64,000 bases of DNA, taken from Cytophagaceae bacterium (GTDB taxonomy: Bacteria; Bacteroidota; Bacteroidia; Cytophagales; Spirosomataceae). The DNA is taken from positions 62,001 to 126,000 of the forward strand of contig JADKIR010000004.1 of the NCBI GenBank assembly GCA_016722655.1, written 5' to 3'. This document shows, in pieces, positions 26,845-36,783 of this stretch (the first letter of the stretch is position 1; every line of letters starts with the position of its first letter). The notes below the pieces were generated by a model that was given only the letters and a program-made list of their open reading frames with translations, did not search any database and had not been told where the DNA came from. A program made the translations under genes and the position numbers.

Positions 26845-27943
26845 ATTTTATCAATCTTGATATTGAGAGTGATAAGTCAAGAAACATGATTTTTGCTCTG
26901 ACGTTCCGTTCAATCAACATCTGTGATTCAGAAATAGCTTGGGTGATCTTATCCAAATTTTCAAATTTAAAGACTCTCGAAAATTTCCGGACAAATACCA
27001 ACTCCTCCCCTTCAAGCTTGATAAGGCTCTGAGCACCAACACATTCCAAGTAAATTTCCCTGATTATTTTTAAACCATAATCAAGCAAACTTTTCTGACT
27101 TTCTTTGGTCAATGCGTCAAATTCATCGGCCAGTGGAATTAATTTTGTCAAATCGAAAGCATAACAATATCGCATCCAATTGGCAAACCAATCTTTTTCA
27201 TTTTGATCTTTCTGACTTAATATTTCAAATGCTTTATTAATATTTCCTTCAGAAAGAAATGCCACTTGTGCGGCTCTTTCATGACTTAATCCTCTCGATT
27301 GAGTGAGAAAATCTATCATTTCGGTTTCATGTAGATTCCTGATTGCAATACGCTGAGTACGCGAAATAATGGTAGTTAGTAGCCGGTTGGAATCATTGGT
27401 AACCAGCAGAAACAAGGTTTTCTCCGGTGGTTCTTCCAAAATTTTGAGCAGAGCGTTTGCAGCTGACTGCCCCATGGCTTCCACTATCCAAATAAGTACT
27501 ATTTTATACCCCCCTTCATAAGACTTGAGGCTGAGATTTTGAATGATTTGTCTTGATTCTTCAACCGGAATGTTTCCTTGTTTGATTTCAATATATTCCA
27601 ACCAGTCAGACAAACCAGCAAAAGGGTTTTCTTCAACAAATTCCCGCCATTGCTTAATGAAATTTTCAGAAAGTACTTTTTTGCCCCCTGCAGTAGGGTA
27701 TGCAAAAATGAAATCCGGATGAGCAATTTTATCTATTTTTTTGCATGATGCACATTCTCCGCATGAATCCTCAGCTGAAGGGTTCTTACAATTGACATAT
27801 GCCGAAAATGCCAGGGCCATAGGCAAGGCTGCACTTCCAGAGGCACCGTCAAACAGCAAGGCATGTGCTACATGATTGGTATTTACGGCATTGATGAGCT
27901 GTTCTTTGGTTTCTTTTAATCCGGGTATCTGAGAAAACCTCAT
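26843..27943 (-). CDS. holB: DNA polymerase III delta-prime subunit
   Basis: Delta' is part of the clamp loader. The 366 aa start MRFSQIPGLKETKEQLINAV. The zinc module is CGECASCKKIDKIAHPDF with an earlier Cys at YVNCKN, and the box TLFLLVTNDSNRLLTTIISRTQ has the sensor-1/SRC-like region, here SRT. The P-loop is degenerate (DGASGSAALP, no GK[ST]), as expected because delta' does not hydrolyse ATP. It lies four bases from the GlmU-like gene upstream. Confidence 0.92.
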   Translation of the reverse strand: MRFSQIPGLKETKEQLINAVNTNHVAHALLFDGASGSAALPMALAFSAYVNCKNPSAEDSCGECASCKKIDKIAHPDFIFAYPTAGGKKVLSENFIKQWREFVEENPFAGLSDWLEYIEIKQGNIPVEESRQIIQNLSLKSYEGGYKIVLIWIVEAMGQSAANALLKILEEPPEKTLFLLVTNDSNRLLTTIISRTQRIAIRNLHETEMIDFLTQSRGLSHERAAQVAFLSEGNINKAFEILSQKDQNEKDWFANWMRYCYAFDLTKLIPLADEFDALTKESQKSLLDYGLKIIREIYLECVGAQSLIKLEGEELVFVRKFSRVFKFENLDKITQAISESQMLIERNVRAKIMFLDLSLSISRLIK

Positions 27944-27947
27944 CGAC

Positions 27948-29126
27948 TCAAAGTTTATTATGATTGGAAATGTGCTTTAAAATCCTTTCGTCTTCGTCTG
28001 TTAAATGAAGATTCCTACGTGACATGGTGTCATTGATTACCTCCAGGGCTTTTTCGAACCGATACTTCACATACCCTTCTGTTTTCCCTCCCCAGGTAAA
28101 AGAATCAATAAATTTCTCCTGAAAACCTGCACCATAAACATTTACTGACACTCCAACTACAGTGCCGGTATTAAACATAGTGCTTATACCAGCTTTGGAA
28201 TAATCACCCATAAATGTACCGCAGAAAATTTCTCCTGAATCCACCAGGTCATCAACTGAATAGTCATACAGTTTTACTGATTTATAATCATTTTTCAGAT
28301 TGGAATTGTTGGTATTGGCTCCCAGATTGCACCACTCCCCGATATAGGAATTTCCTAAAAATCCGTCGTGGGCTTTGTTTGTAAAAGCATGAAAAATACT
28401 ATTTCCAACCTCCCCTCCTACTCTACATACAGGCCCCAAGGTGGTATTAGGTCTTATTTTTGCCCCAAAAGCAACCATGGAGTTCTCACCTATTGCTACC
28501 GGCCCAATCAATAAACTACCTTCCTGAATAATACTGTTTTTCCCAATATAAATTGGTCCGTTTTCAGCATTAAGTATTGCGGCTTTAATTGATACTCCTT
28601 CTTCAATAAATATATTTTCGGTATTATACACCGCAGTAAAAGGATCGGTAATTTCTGCTGATTTCCTGCCTTTCACAATTTTCTCAAAATCGAGCTTGAT
28701 TTGATGGGCATTATTAAGGAAAAGAGATGGTAAACTATTAATTACATCTATATTATCTTTGTATTCGGCACATTTTTCGGGCAGATATTCAAAACCAAAA
28801 TTAAGTTTAAGGCTTGTTTTAAAGGCAATCAGAGAATTTTGATAATATAAACCTTCGTTTATTGATACTTTTTCTATAATTCCAACCAAGGCTTCATCAG
28901 GCAAATATGAAGCATCAATATAAATATTAGTTTCATGGAAATCTGCTACATATTTATGATCAAGATAAGCCTCCGTTAAATATGAAACGTTGGCATTGGG
29001 CAAATACGCCTCCCATTTTTTATTAATTGTATGGATTCCTACCCTAAGATTACCCACGGGCCTTGTTAAAGTCAAAGGCTTAAGTTTTTCTCTGAAAACA
29101 GGATTATCGAAAAGTATTATGTTCAT
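27948..29126 (-). CDS. GlmU-like sugar nucleotidyltransferase/acetyltransferase
   Basis: I take the ATG at 29126 (MNIILFDNPVFREKLKPLTL), 392 aa. It belongs to the Bacteroidota 'alternative GlmU' group: an N-terminal nucleotidyltransferase-like part with LTRPVGNLRVGIHTINKKWE, and a C-terminal left-handed beta-helix of hexapeptide repeats (about 190-330, for example IGKNSIIQEGSLLIGPVAIG). The family is thought to make UDP-GlcNAc or related nucleotide sugars. The exact substrate is not visible. Probably cotranscribed with holB. Confidence 0.85.
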   Translation of the reverse strand: MNIILFDNPVFREKLKPLTLTRPVGNLRVGIHTINKKWEAYLPNANVSYLTEAYLDHKYVADFHETNIYIDASYLPDEALVGIIEKVSINEGLYYQNSLIAFKTSLKLNFGFEYLPEKCAEYKDNIDVINSLPSLFLNNAHQIKLDFEKIVKGRKSAEITDPFTAVYNTENIFIEEGVSIKAAILNAENGPIYIGKNSIIQEGSLLIGPVAIGENSMVAFGAKIRPNTTLGPVCRVGGEVGNSIFHAFTNKAHDGFLGNSYIGEWCNLGANTNNSNLKNDYKSVKLYDYSVDDLVDSGEIFCGTFMGDYSKAGISTMFNTGTVVGVSVNVYGAGFQEKFIDSFTWGGKTEGYVKYRFEKALEVINDTMSRRNLHLTDEDERILKHISNHNKL

Positions 29127-29190
29127 TCGAAAAGATTTTTTCAAACGCAAAAATACCCAAATATTTGATTGGAATAAAGCAAATGCAGGA

Positions 29191-30774
29191 TTACTGTTTT
29201 CCGCTTATTTCAATTGCCATTTTTACAGCATTAAAGGTATTCACGATTCCGCCCGTATTACATAATTCAGAAAATGTAGCTTTCTCTTTGCCCCCTGGTA
29301 TATTTACCTCAGTACCACTAATTTTTTCTACTGAATTAAGAATAATAGATTTGATTTGAGCAGCATCTAAGCTAGGGAAGTAGGACTTTAAGAGTGCCGA
29401 AAGACCGGTAACAGCGGGTGAAGCCATACTAGTGCCTTGTTTTTCTTCGTATTTAGAACCCGGAACTGTTGAGTAAATAGCTACCCCCGGCGAAAACACA
29501 TCTACGCCCTTTTTTCCAAAGTTACTAAAATCAGCAGGTAAATCGGCTCCTTCAACAAAATTAGAGGCACCTACAACAATCCAATTTTTAATTTCAGAGC
29601 CATTGAGCATTATTCTGTTGGGGAAATGTTTGTCGACATCCACATTTTCATTTTCATTTCCAGCTGCCGACACAAGTAATACTCCTTTTGATTCTGCATA
29701 TTTTGCAGCATCATCCACCCATTTTTTATCCGGAGAATATGCCTTTCCAAAACTCATATTGATTACCTGTGCCCCATTATCTACAGCATATTTGATTGCG
29801 TTGGCTACATCTTTATCCCGCTCGTCGCCATTGGGTACGCACCTTATCACCATTATTTTTACGTTATCAGCCACCCCTTTTACCCCTTTTTCGTTGGTAC
29901 GGTCAGCGGCAATAATTCCAGCCACATGTGTACCGTGCATGGCATCTGGCCCCATAACTTCATTGTTTCCGTATGACCCAAAACCCAACTCTGAGGTGTT
30001 ATCTCCTATTATTTCTCTGGGATTAAAGTCTGTATTCAGGTTGTATTCCAGTTGCTCTTTGAAGTGATTTACACCATCCACCAAATCGGCTTTAGTGGCA
30101 CCCATTGCAAGCATATTTAACCAGGCTTGCTTTGCCGCTCTTACTGACCTTTCAACTTCAGCTTCATTAATTTTTAAAACATCCTCTTTGGTCAGATCTT
30201 CTTTCCCTGTGATTTTTTTCAAAACTTCTTCCGCTTTTGTTACCCTGTCGAGCATACCCTGATATAAAGGCAAATATTGCTGGGCTTCATTTTTTTCATC
30301 TTCAATTTTCCTTTTCAAGCTTTGCAATAATTCATAATCAGCTTTGTTTTTTTTGATAAATTTCTTTTTTGGATTTTCTCCAAAATAATTCTGAAGTTTT
30401 ATCAAAATCCTCACGCTTTCAAGTTGTTCCTGATTGATATCGCGACCATCTTTGGCTCCGATGAAATCCCATCCATTTATATCATCTACAAATCCATTTT
30501 TATCATCATCAATTCCATTGCCTGCGATTTCACCGGGATTAACCCATATATTATTTTTCAAATCTTCGTGTTCAATATCAATTCCCGAATCAATTACCGC
30601 TACAATTACAGTTTTAGATTTTCGATCTTTAAGTAATTCTCTGTAAGCCTTTTCGGTACTCATTCCACGTATTCCATCTTCTTTGAGGTCAAGATTGTGC
30701 CAATTAAATTTAGTTTTTAATTCTTGTGAAAAAGAAAAGAAGGGAATAAAAACAAGAATGAGTATTTTTTTCAT
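29191..30774 (-). CDS. Exported S8 family (subtilisin-like) peptidase
   Basis: The 527 aa begin with a signal peptide (MKKILILVFIPFFSFSQ). The triad is D62 in VAVIDSGIDIEHEDL, His in MHGTHVAGIIAAD and Ser in GTSMASPAVTGLSALL. The insertion at about 105-250 is charged and helical, unlike the compact core of classical subtilisins. The C-terminus ends just after the fold, with no P-domain or type IX sorting domain. Likely periplasmic or surface; substrate unknown. Confidence 0.92.
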   Translation of the reverse strand: MKKILILVFIPFFSFSQELKTKFNWHNLDLKEDGIRGMSTEKAYRELLKDRKSKTVIVAVIDSGIDIEHEDLKNNIWVNPGEIAGNGIDDDKNGFVDDINGWDFIGAKDGRDINQEQLESVRILIKLQNYFGENPKKKFIKKNKADYELLQSLKRKIEDEKNEAQQYLPLYQGMLDRVTKAEEVLKKITGKEDLTKEDVLKINEAEVERSVRAAKQAWLNMLAMGATKADLVDGVNHFKEQLEYNLNTDFNPREIIGDNTSELGFGSYGNNEVMGPDAMHGTHVAGIIAADRTNEKGVKGVADNVKIMVIRCVPNGDERDKDVANAIKYAVDNGAQVINMSFGKAYSPDKKWVDDAAKYAESKGVLLVSAAGNENENVDVDKHFPNRIMLNGSEIKNWIVVGASNFVEGADLPADFSNFGKKGVDVFSPGVAIYSTVPGSKYEEKQGTSMASPAVTGLSALLKSYFPSLDAAQIKSIILNSVEKISGTEVNIPGGKEKATFSELCNTGGIVNTFNAVKMAIEISGKQ

Positions 30775-30940
30775 TTTGAATATTTAAGTTTTGAAATAAA
30801 ACCCTTTTCTACGGATTTGACAAAAATCAAATTAAAAATTGTCCGGTTTTCCAAAATTTTTAGAAAACTGAATATTTGAAATCAAATTATTGATTATTCG
30901 AAAAAAGCGGAAGACAAAAATAATATTTTTTACTTAAAAA

Positions 30941-32083
30941 TCAGCCAAGTGCTTGTTTAAAATCTGCAATTAAATCCTGTAAATTTTCTATTCCTACTGA
31001 TACCCTGAGAAGATTTTCGGGCAAAACAGAGTCTTTCCCCTCATATGTTCGGCGATGATCGACCAGACTTTCTACTCCACCCAGGCTTGTGGCATTTTTA
31101 AATACTTTAAGTCTCGCAGCTACGGCTTTGCAGTTTTCTTCGTCTCCTTCAATCAAAATTGAAAGCATCCCTCCAAAACCATTTTGCATCTGATTTTTCG
31201 CCACTTCATGTCCATCATTTGACTTTAATCCCGGATAATATACCTGCGAAATTTTTGGGTGTTTTTCCAGATATTCAGCCAATTTCATTGCATTTTCCGC
31301 GTGTCGTGGCATTCTTAGGTGAAATGTAGCCAGACTACGATTAAGCAACCAGCAATCAAAAGGTGAAGGCACGCAGCCGCCAGTTATTTGATAATCTTTA
31401 ATTCTTGCGAAAAACACTTCGTTTTTTTCTTCTTTCCACATCAATGCACCACCTAATATATCAGAATGTCCACCAAAATATTTGGTCGTAGAATGCATTA
31501 CCAGGTCGCATCCTAAATCAAGAGGTTGGGTAAAATATGAAGTTGCCCAGGTGTTGTCACAGGCAACAATTACATTTTCATGTTTTTGTGCAAGTTTTAA
31601 GATAGCATTAATATCAGTGATTTTGAGTTTGGGATTAGATGGAGACTCCACCCAAATCAATCTTGTTTCGGGCAATATTGAAGAATTAACTCCTTCAATA
31701 TCAGACATATTTATCTCAGAATAAGTAATACTTGTATTGGTGCCGAGTAATTTAAGGGCTGAGCGGGTACCGTAATATATATCATCGGGAATTATCACAT
31801 GCGAACCCGCAGGAAGGGCTTGAAAAACCGCATAAGTAGCAGCCTGTCCCGATGAAAATGCCAAAGCTTGCCTGGCATGCTCTATGGCTGCCAGTTTTTT
31901 TTCCAGTTGTCTTCTATTTGGATTTGAAGCTCGCGAGTATATATCACCACCTGCAACAAAATTACCATCTGAGCCGCGTTCAAAGGTGGTACTTAAAACA
32001 AGGGGAGAAACTACAGGTTCTGATTCAATTTCAATCGGAATCCCGTTCACAAGAATGGTTTCCAGGTTTAATTTTTCCGGCAT
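30941..32083 (-). CDS. Trans-sulfuration PLP enzyme (cystathionine gamma-synthase/lyase family)
   Basis: I start at the ATG of MPEKLNLETILVNG (32083), giving 380 aa; the longer frame adds seven residues. PLP-binding lysine in DLVMHSTTKYFGGHSDILGG; substrate motifs YSRASNPNRRQLEKKLA and LGGVESLVDHR. Aspartate aminotransferase fold type I. The family includes MetB, MetC, MetY and cystathionine gamma-lyase, and the sequence alone does not decide which. No met or cys gene is adjacent. Confidence 0.9.
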   Translation of the reverse strand: MPEKLNLETILVNGIPIEIESEPVVSPLVLSTTFERGSDGNFVAGGDIYSRASNPNRRQLEKKLAAIEHARQALAFSSGQAATYAVFQALPAGSHVIIPDDIYYGTRSALKLLGTNTSITYSEINMSDIEGVNSSILPETRLIWVESPSNPKLKITDINAILKLAQKHENVIVACDNTWATSYFTQPLDLGCDLVMHSTTKYFGGHSDILGGALMWKEEKNEVFFARIKDYQITGGCVPSPFDCWLLNRSLATFHLRMPRHAENAMKLAEYLEKHPKISQVYYPGLKSNDGHEVAKNQMQNGFGGMLSILIEGDEENCKAVAARLKVFKNATSLGGVESLVDHRRTYEGKDSVLPENLLRVSVGIENLQDLIADFKQALG

Positions 32084-32122
32084 CTGATTTTTTAAAAAAA
32101 ACAAATTTAGGATAAAAACCCA

Positions 32123-33460
32123 TCAATTATTTATTTTAAAAGCAATTCCTGTAGAATTTGAACCTTTGCTTTTACCTTTTATTATGATCTGACTTTCATC
32201 AACACCAAGCTCAATCAAAGCTTCACGGAAGGCATACGCCCTGTCTTCACTTAAAGTTGAATTGCCCCCTGTGAGAGAGGTGATCTGAATTGATTTATTG
32301 GAATTTGCCAATTGCGATGCAATTTTCTTTATATCCGATGAATTTTTCACCTCTGCACTACCATTTCCGAAAGTATTGGCCGCTAGACTATTATATCCTG
32401 AAGGCACTGAAAATGCCGCTTGTGGCTTTGGAGAATCATTTATCTCATTTTTTACCGGTGCGATAACAGTTTCCTTCTTTTTAACAACAGTAGGCACAGT
32501 ATTATTTTTCTCTAGATTAGCCGCATTGACTGCATTTTTAGCTTCCGGTTTTTGAGGAACCACAACTGCAGGCTTAGGCTCTGCAGGCATTGCATTTTTT
32601 TCTTTATTGTCAATGGGCTCAACTTTATTTACTTCAGGAGGTAAATTTGCTACTGTAGAATCAGGCAAAAAATCTTCTGGCTTCAATTCAACTTCTTTTT
32701 CTTTGAATACCGGAGAAATACCAGCATTTTCTTTTTGATTAATCCGGTTTTTGAACCAATAACCCAAAGCAAACAGACCTACAATCCCTAAAATCAACCA
32801 TGGTATGATTATGCCCCAATTGATACTAGATTTTTTCTTAATGGGTTTTTCAATGCTTCTGCTTTCTCTTACTGGTGTTACTTTTTCAACAATTGGTTGA
32901 GTAGCATAATTTGTTTTAACTGATGCTTTTTTTACCGGAAAAATATTACTGATTGCAGGTGGAAGGGACTGATAAACAGAATCTGAAATATCTGAAAACC
33001 ATTTTTTTAAACCCGAAACATCCAGGCTATTATCTTTTACTTTTTTCCCGATATAACCAAGAACCAATGGAGCAGCCAGACTCAAAAGAGAAGAAGCACT
33101 GGTTTTTCTAACTTCGGCAATTTTCGAAATCTTTTCCACCACATCATTGGCAGAGTTTTTCAAAAAATGATTTACGATATTATTTCCAATTGTGATTAAC
33201 AATTGAGTTTTTTCATTATTAGAAGAGAAGTTTTCAAGGTTTTTGAAAATCTCTCCGGTATGCCCTCCGTCATTAAGGATACCAAGAATTCCTTTCACAT
33301 CCTGGTCGGTAGCCGAAAACTTAAGCAAACCGGCCATAAATGCCTTGAGACTGAGCTGTAAACCTGAGTTAACATCAGAAGATTTTTCTCCGAAAAACTG
33401 AGAAAAGTTTTCGATGGCAGCTGAGGATACAGAATTCTTTATGTCATTTACAAAATCCAT
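32123..33460 (-). CDS. DUF937 protein with C-terminal OmpA-like domain
   Basis: The 445 aa have no signal peptide. N-terminal DUF937 helical region (about 1-165) includes AAPLVLGYIGKKVKDNSLDV. A single TM segment (WGIIIPWLILGIVGLFALGYWF) at about 213-234 leads to a Pro/Lys/Glu-rich linker and then an OmpA-like module at about 365-445: KKIASQLANSNKSIQITSLT, LSEDRAYAFREALIELGV and ESQIIIKGKSKG. That order puts DUF937 in the cytoplasm and the OmpA-like end in the periplasm, perhaps on peptidoglycan. The OmpA call is by spacing of SxxRAxA-type residues. Confidence 0.7.
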   Translation of the reverse strand: MDFVNDIKNSVSSAAIENFSQFFGEKSSDVNSGLQLSLKAFMAGLLKFSATDQDVKGILGILNDGGHTGEIFKNLENFSSNNEKTQLLITIGNNIVNHFLKNSANDVVEKISKIAEVRKTSASSLLSLAAPLVLGYIGKKVKDNSLDVSGLKKWFSDISDSVYQSLPPAISNIFPVKKASVKTNYATQPIVEKVTPVRESRSIEKPIKKKSSINWGIIIPWLILGIVGLFALGYWFKNRINQKENAGISPVFKEKEVELKPEDFLPDSTVANLPPEVNKVEPIDNKEKNAMPAEPKPAVVVPQKPEAKNAVNAANLEKNNTVPTVVKKKETVIAPVKNEINDSPKPQAAFSVPSGYNSLAANTFGNGSAEVKNSSDIKKIASQLANSNKSIQITSLTGGNSTLSEDRAYAFREALIELGVDESQIIIKGKSKGSNSTGIAFKINN

Positions 33461-33627
33461 TTTGTAATAATTTATTGAAATAACGCTTTTAGGCTAATAT
33501 TAATGAGTCAAAAACTTATATTTTGTGTCTGGTAGTTTAAAAAACAAAAACCATGCCCATAGCATCCAAAATGATATTTTGAATAAAACGAATTAGAGGA
33601 AGAAATAATTACAGACATAAAAAAAGA

Positions 33628-33650
33628 AAATCCCCGAAAGTCGGGGATTT
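33628..33650 (-). terminator. Minus-strand terminator of the lipoprotein gene
   Basis: AAATCCCCGA pairs with TCGGGGATTT around AAG. Read on the minus strand it is followed by TTTTCTTTTTTT. Confidence 0.8.
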
Positions 33651-33694
33651 CTTGATACCACTAGGATTATTAGTTAATTGCACTTAAGCCAAGG

Positions 33695-34492
33695 CTATTT
33701 ACAACCAAACACATAACTAAGTGTTTCGGTCGCTTTTTTGCCATTTCTCGTTGACACTGTCTCCGATTGGGTTGGCAACCCATTGCTATCATATAGATAA
33801 TCAATATTTATTTGCTCGCTTATTTTTCCTTTTTCGTCATAAACTTTTCCGATAATCATATTATTCTCACCGAAATAAGAGAAGAAATTGTTGGCTATTC
33901 CGACAAATCCTAAGGCAGCAGTTTTATAAACTTCAGGAAGGAATTGTTTTTTGTTATCGAATTTTTCTCCAACAAATGCAAGCTGCTCCATGTCATTATC
34001 GATTGAAGAGAATACTTTTGACACATTGTTGTTAATATATTCCAATCTAGTTTTTCCGGAAACTTTTTTACCAAACATTTCAACGGTAGTTACTACAGCC
34101 CCAAGTCGGTTATTTTCATTGTATGAGAATTCGTTGGTCATAAATTTGAAACCGTTGATTGACACATTGCTTTTTGTAATAATATTGTTAGCTCCATATT
34201 CAAATTTTACCAAATACTTTTCTGTTGAATTTTCGGTGGTTATTTCCATTGATTCAGCCAGATTTTTTGAATTATATTTGAAAATCACAATTGTTGGAAT
34301 TGAATCACGACTAAAAACCCTAATCAATTTATTTCCTAACCACTCGTAATTTCTGATATTTCCTTTGGGTCCATCCACCGACATCAAGGGACACTTGGAA
34401 TTGCTGATGGGTGTTGCGTCTTTTTTCTTACATGAATAATTCAATGAGGAAAAAACGACTACGGCCAATATTAATAGCTTTGAAAATTTCAC
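33695..34492 (-). CDS. Predicted lipoprotein, paralogue of the 59.4-60.2 kb gene
   Basis: The best start is GTG at 34492, giving VKFSKLLILAVVVFSSLNYSC with a lipobox SSLNYSC (265 aa). The upstream in-frame extension lacks a signal and looks spurious. The body is a run of YD-like beta repeats such as FKYNSKNLAESMEITTE, FKFMTNEFSYNENNRLGAVV and YLYDSNGLPTQSETV, ending VFGCK. A lipoprotein at 59.4-60.2 kb has the same design and a similar CKxxC-like ending, so they are probably paralogues. Function unknown. It has a strong terminator. Confidence 0.7.
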   Translation of the reverse strand: MKFSKLLILAVVVFSSLNYSCKKKDATPISNSKCPLMSVDGPKGNIRNYEWLGNKLIRVFSRDSIPTIVIFKYNSKNLAESMEITTENSTEKYLVKFEYGANNIITKSNVSINGFKFMTNEFSYNENNRLGAVVTTVEMFGKKVSGKTRLEYINNNVSKVFSSIDNDMEQLAFVGEKFDNKKQFLPEVYKTAALGFVGIANNFFSYFGENNMIIGKVYDEKGKISEQINIDYLYDSNGLPTQSETVSTRNGKKATETLSYVFGCK

Positions 34493-35067
34493 TTTCTTAA
34501 TTTTTATAAATACACTCAATAACGTATTGCTTTGAAATACACAAAAACCGTACCGTTTGAGTATCCTGGAGGGAATATCAAGAAGAATAAGCAGCAAAAA
34601 TAAGATACAAATGCCTGTATATAAGCATTTTAAATTTTATAAAAATAATTAAAAAATTTCATAAAACGATAGGAGCCTCTTTATGGGAAAGCGTTCAATT
34701 TTTGGAAAGTCTTAACTAAAAATCCTGTTAGTAGTAGATTGTCAATTTCCATGCCAAATGGTTTTCATTGATAAATCTTTTGCATTTTTTCATAAAAAAT
34801 CTTTCGATAAAAAAATTGAATTTTGCTTACCCTTTGGATTCGAACTTGTTTTATATTCCAATGCCTGTTAGATTAAACCATTCACAACCTATTGAAAAAT
34901 AATAGCTTAATAAACTGTTATTATTAACAACCCTAATAATTTGGCTTAGAAATTAGCAATTACTAAACACTTTTTTATTTTTATTAATCACCATATTGAA
35001 AGTTTTTGGGTAAATTGCAGAATATTTAAAATAAACTCTAGGAAACGAACTTTTCTACTCGTAAAGA
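34493..35067. other. Intergenic region before the split response regulator
   Basis: This 575 bp AT-rich stretch separates divergent genes. I see no ORF above about 40 codons with a plausible start. A GGATTCGAAC string at about 34836-34845 does not extend into a tRNA fold. It presumably holds both promoters. Confidence 0.5.
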
Positions 35068-35397
35068 ATGGCCAAAATATTAGTAATAGACGATGAGAAA
35101 ACTATCCGGGATGCCCTTAGAGACATTTTGGAGTATGAAGGCTATGATGTAGACGAAGCCAAAGACGGGCAAGAAGGCCTTGATATGGTAATGAACAGCC
35201 TATATGATGTGGCACTTTGTGATATCAAAATGCCCAAAATGGACGGCCTGGATGTGCTACTCAAAGCTAAAGAAGAAGGCGTTATCACTCAATTTGTTAT
35301 GGTTTCAGCTTTTGGTAATGTTGAAAATGCCGTAGAAGCTACCAAAAGAGGAGCGTTTGATTTTATCACCAAGCCACCTGATCTTAACAGGTTCTGA
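35068..35397 (+). pseudogene. 5' half of sigma-54-type response regulator, cut by IS110
   Basis: This segment encodes an intact receiver domain: D52 in VALCDIKMPKMDG and K102 in ITKPPDLNR. The frame then reads one extra residue from insertion-element DNA and stops at 35395-35397. The rest resumes at 37050 as LLVTVRNAIEKS and so on. Joining codon 108 to 37050 gives a continuous 387 aa NtrC-like protein, so the insertion falls exactly inside one coding frame. The fragment could still be made as a 109 aa lone receiver. Confidence 0.92.
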
Positions 35398-35423
35398 CTA
35401 ACGTTTTTTATTCACACTGATAA

Positions 35424-36783
35424 TCAATTAGTTGCCAATTGTATTTCCTCATTAGTCAGTCCAAATTTATCAATTTGTTTTTGGATTCTTTTGACCAAGC
35501 CAAGTTTTCTTTTTTGATCTAAGAATAAATAACCTTCGGGGTTAATATATCTGGTTCCTTTTGTTACCATATTCCAAACTATTACTGCCAATTTTCGAGC
35601 AGTTGCACTAATAGCTGACACTCTTCCCTTTTGAAGTTTATTCTTTGGAAGAAATCTCTTAGTGGAGTGGAGTCTTTCAGATTCCCTATGGCATTGGCGG
35701 CATTTCTTAGAGCAATTTTTAAGCGATTACTTCCTTTTGGTACTTTGCTCGAAATTATTTTGCCACCAGTTTTTTATTGTTTGGAGCTAGCCGTAGCCAG
35801 CTGGCAAACTGTTTGGCGGTTTGAAACTTTTTATGCCCTCTAAACCCACTTCGCTGATTAAATGCAGGATTGTTCCATGAGAAAAACCTTCGATTTCCAT
35901 CAGGTCCACTCCTTCAAAATATTGGTAACCGACGATGTTTAAATCTATATTTTTTGGTGTGTTTTTATTGATTCTTTTATGCGATTTTTTATCAATATAA
36001 TGTTGCCTTTTATTGTCGTCTTGATCTATTATCTTACTCAGCATTTTTTCTATTTCTGTATCGCAAGCTGTTATTTTTGTTTGAATGATTTTATACATAT
36101 CAAGCTCTTGTTGTAGGGCAAATAAATAATCCATTCTCCCATTGGTTTCTAAAGCTTTAGCTATCTCGGCTTCTGATTTTCTACAGTTTCCGTGTCTGAG
36201 TTCGGCCAGTTTTTCAGGTTTTGTTTCGCCTTTGCAAATAGCCTCAATAATTGCCAATCCAGTAAGGCCGCAAATGTCATTTACCACTACGTCAAGCCTT
36301 AAGTTTAACAATCTCAGATATTTTTGCATCTTTTCTGAGTACTGGCGGCCATATCCAAAAGATTTGCTCTGTGACGGCAGTAGGTCCTTAATTGCTCAGT
36401 AGCTTCATCAGGCAGAAAACTACCAGATAATAGGCCAATTGAATGTAGTTTTTGAATCCAGGCACAATCTTGAATGTCAGTTTTACGACCTTTGATGTTT
36501 TTTGTAAACTTACCATTGCAAAGGATTACCTGAAAACCATGAGCCAAAAGAACAGCATAAAGTGCTTGCCAATAAGTGCCTGTACTTTCCATAGCCACTG
36601 TGGAAATTTTGTTCTCAGCTAGCCAGTGGGCTATAGCTTTTAGGTCTTCATTAAAGACACCAAACTCACGGATGTCTTTCTCTTTTGCCCAATTGAAACC
36701 CAATGACTTCTACTACCTATGTCAATCCCTGCCGCATAAGGATTAACAATTTCCATGGAAAGTGATTCAACTTTTTGATCCAT
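35424..36783 (-). pseudogene. IS110 transposase with five single-base frame breaks
   Basis: Reading starts at ATG 36783. Family features in order: GIDIGSRSHWV (first DEDD Asp), STGTYWQALYAVLLAHGFQV, GRKTDIQDCAWIQKLHSIGL, FLPDEATEQLRTYCRHRANL; then the Transposase_20 part with GLTGLAIIEAICKGE, VGYQYFEGVDLMEIEGFSHG and FASWLRLAPNN; and the end NEEIQLATN. Breaks lie near 36690, 36320, 35830, 35772 and 35648. Each is repaired by adding one A to an A-run, which would give about 454 aa. It is inactive as written, unless the deletions are assembly errors. Confidence 0.85.

Noticed and set aside
34836..34845. GGATTCGAAC resembles the complement of a tRNA T-loop.
   Set aside because: No matching acceptor, D or anticodon stems can be formed around it on either strand.
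35631..36402. Plus-strand open frames inside the IS110 element.
   Set aside because: They lie antisense to clear IS110 transposase motifs and have no coding features.
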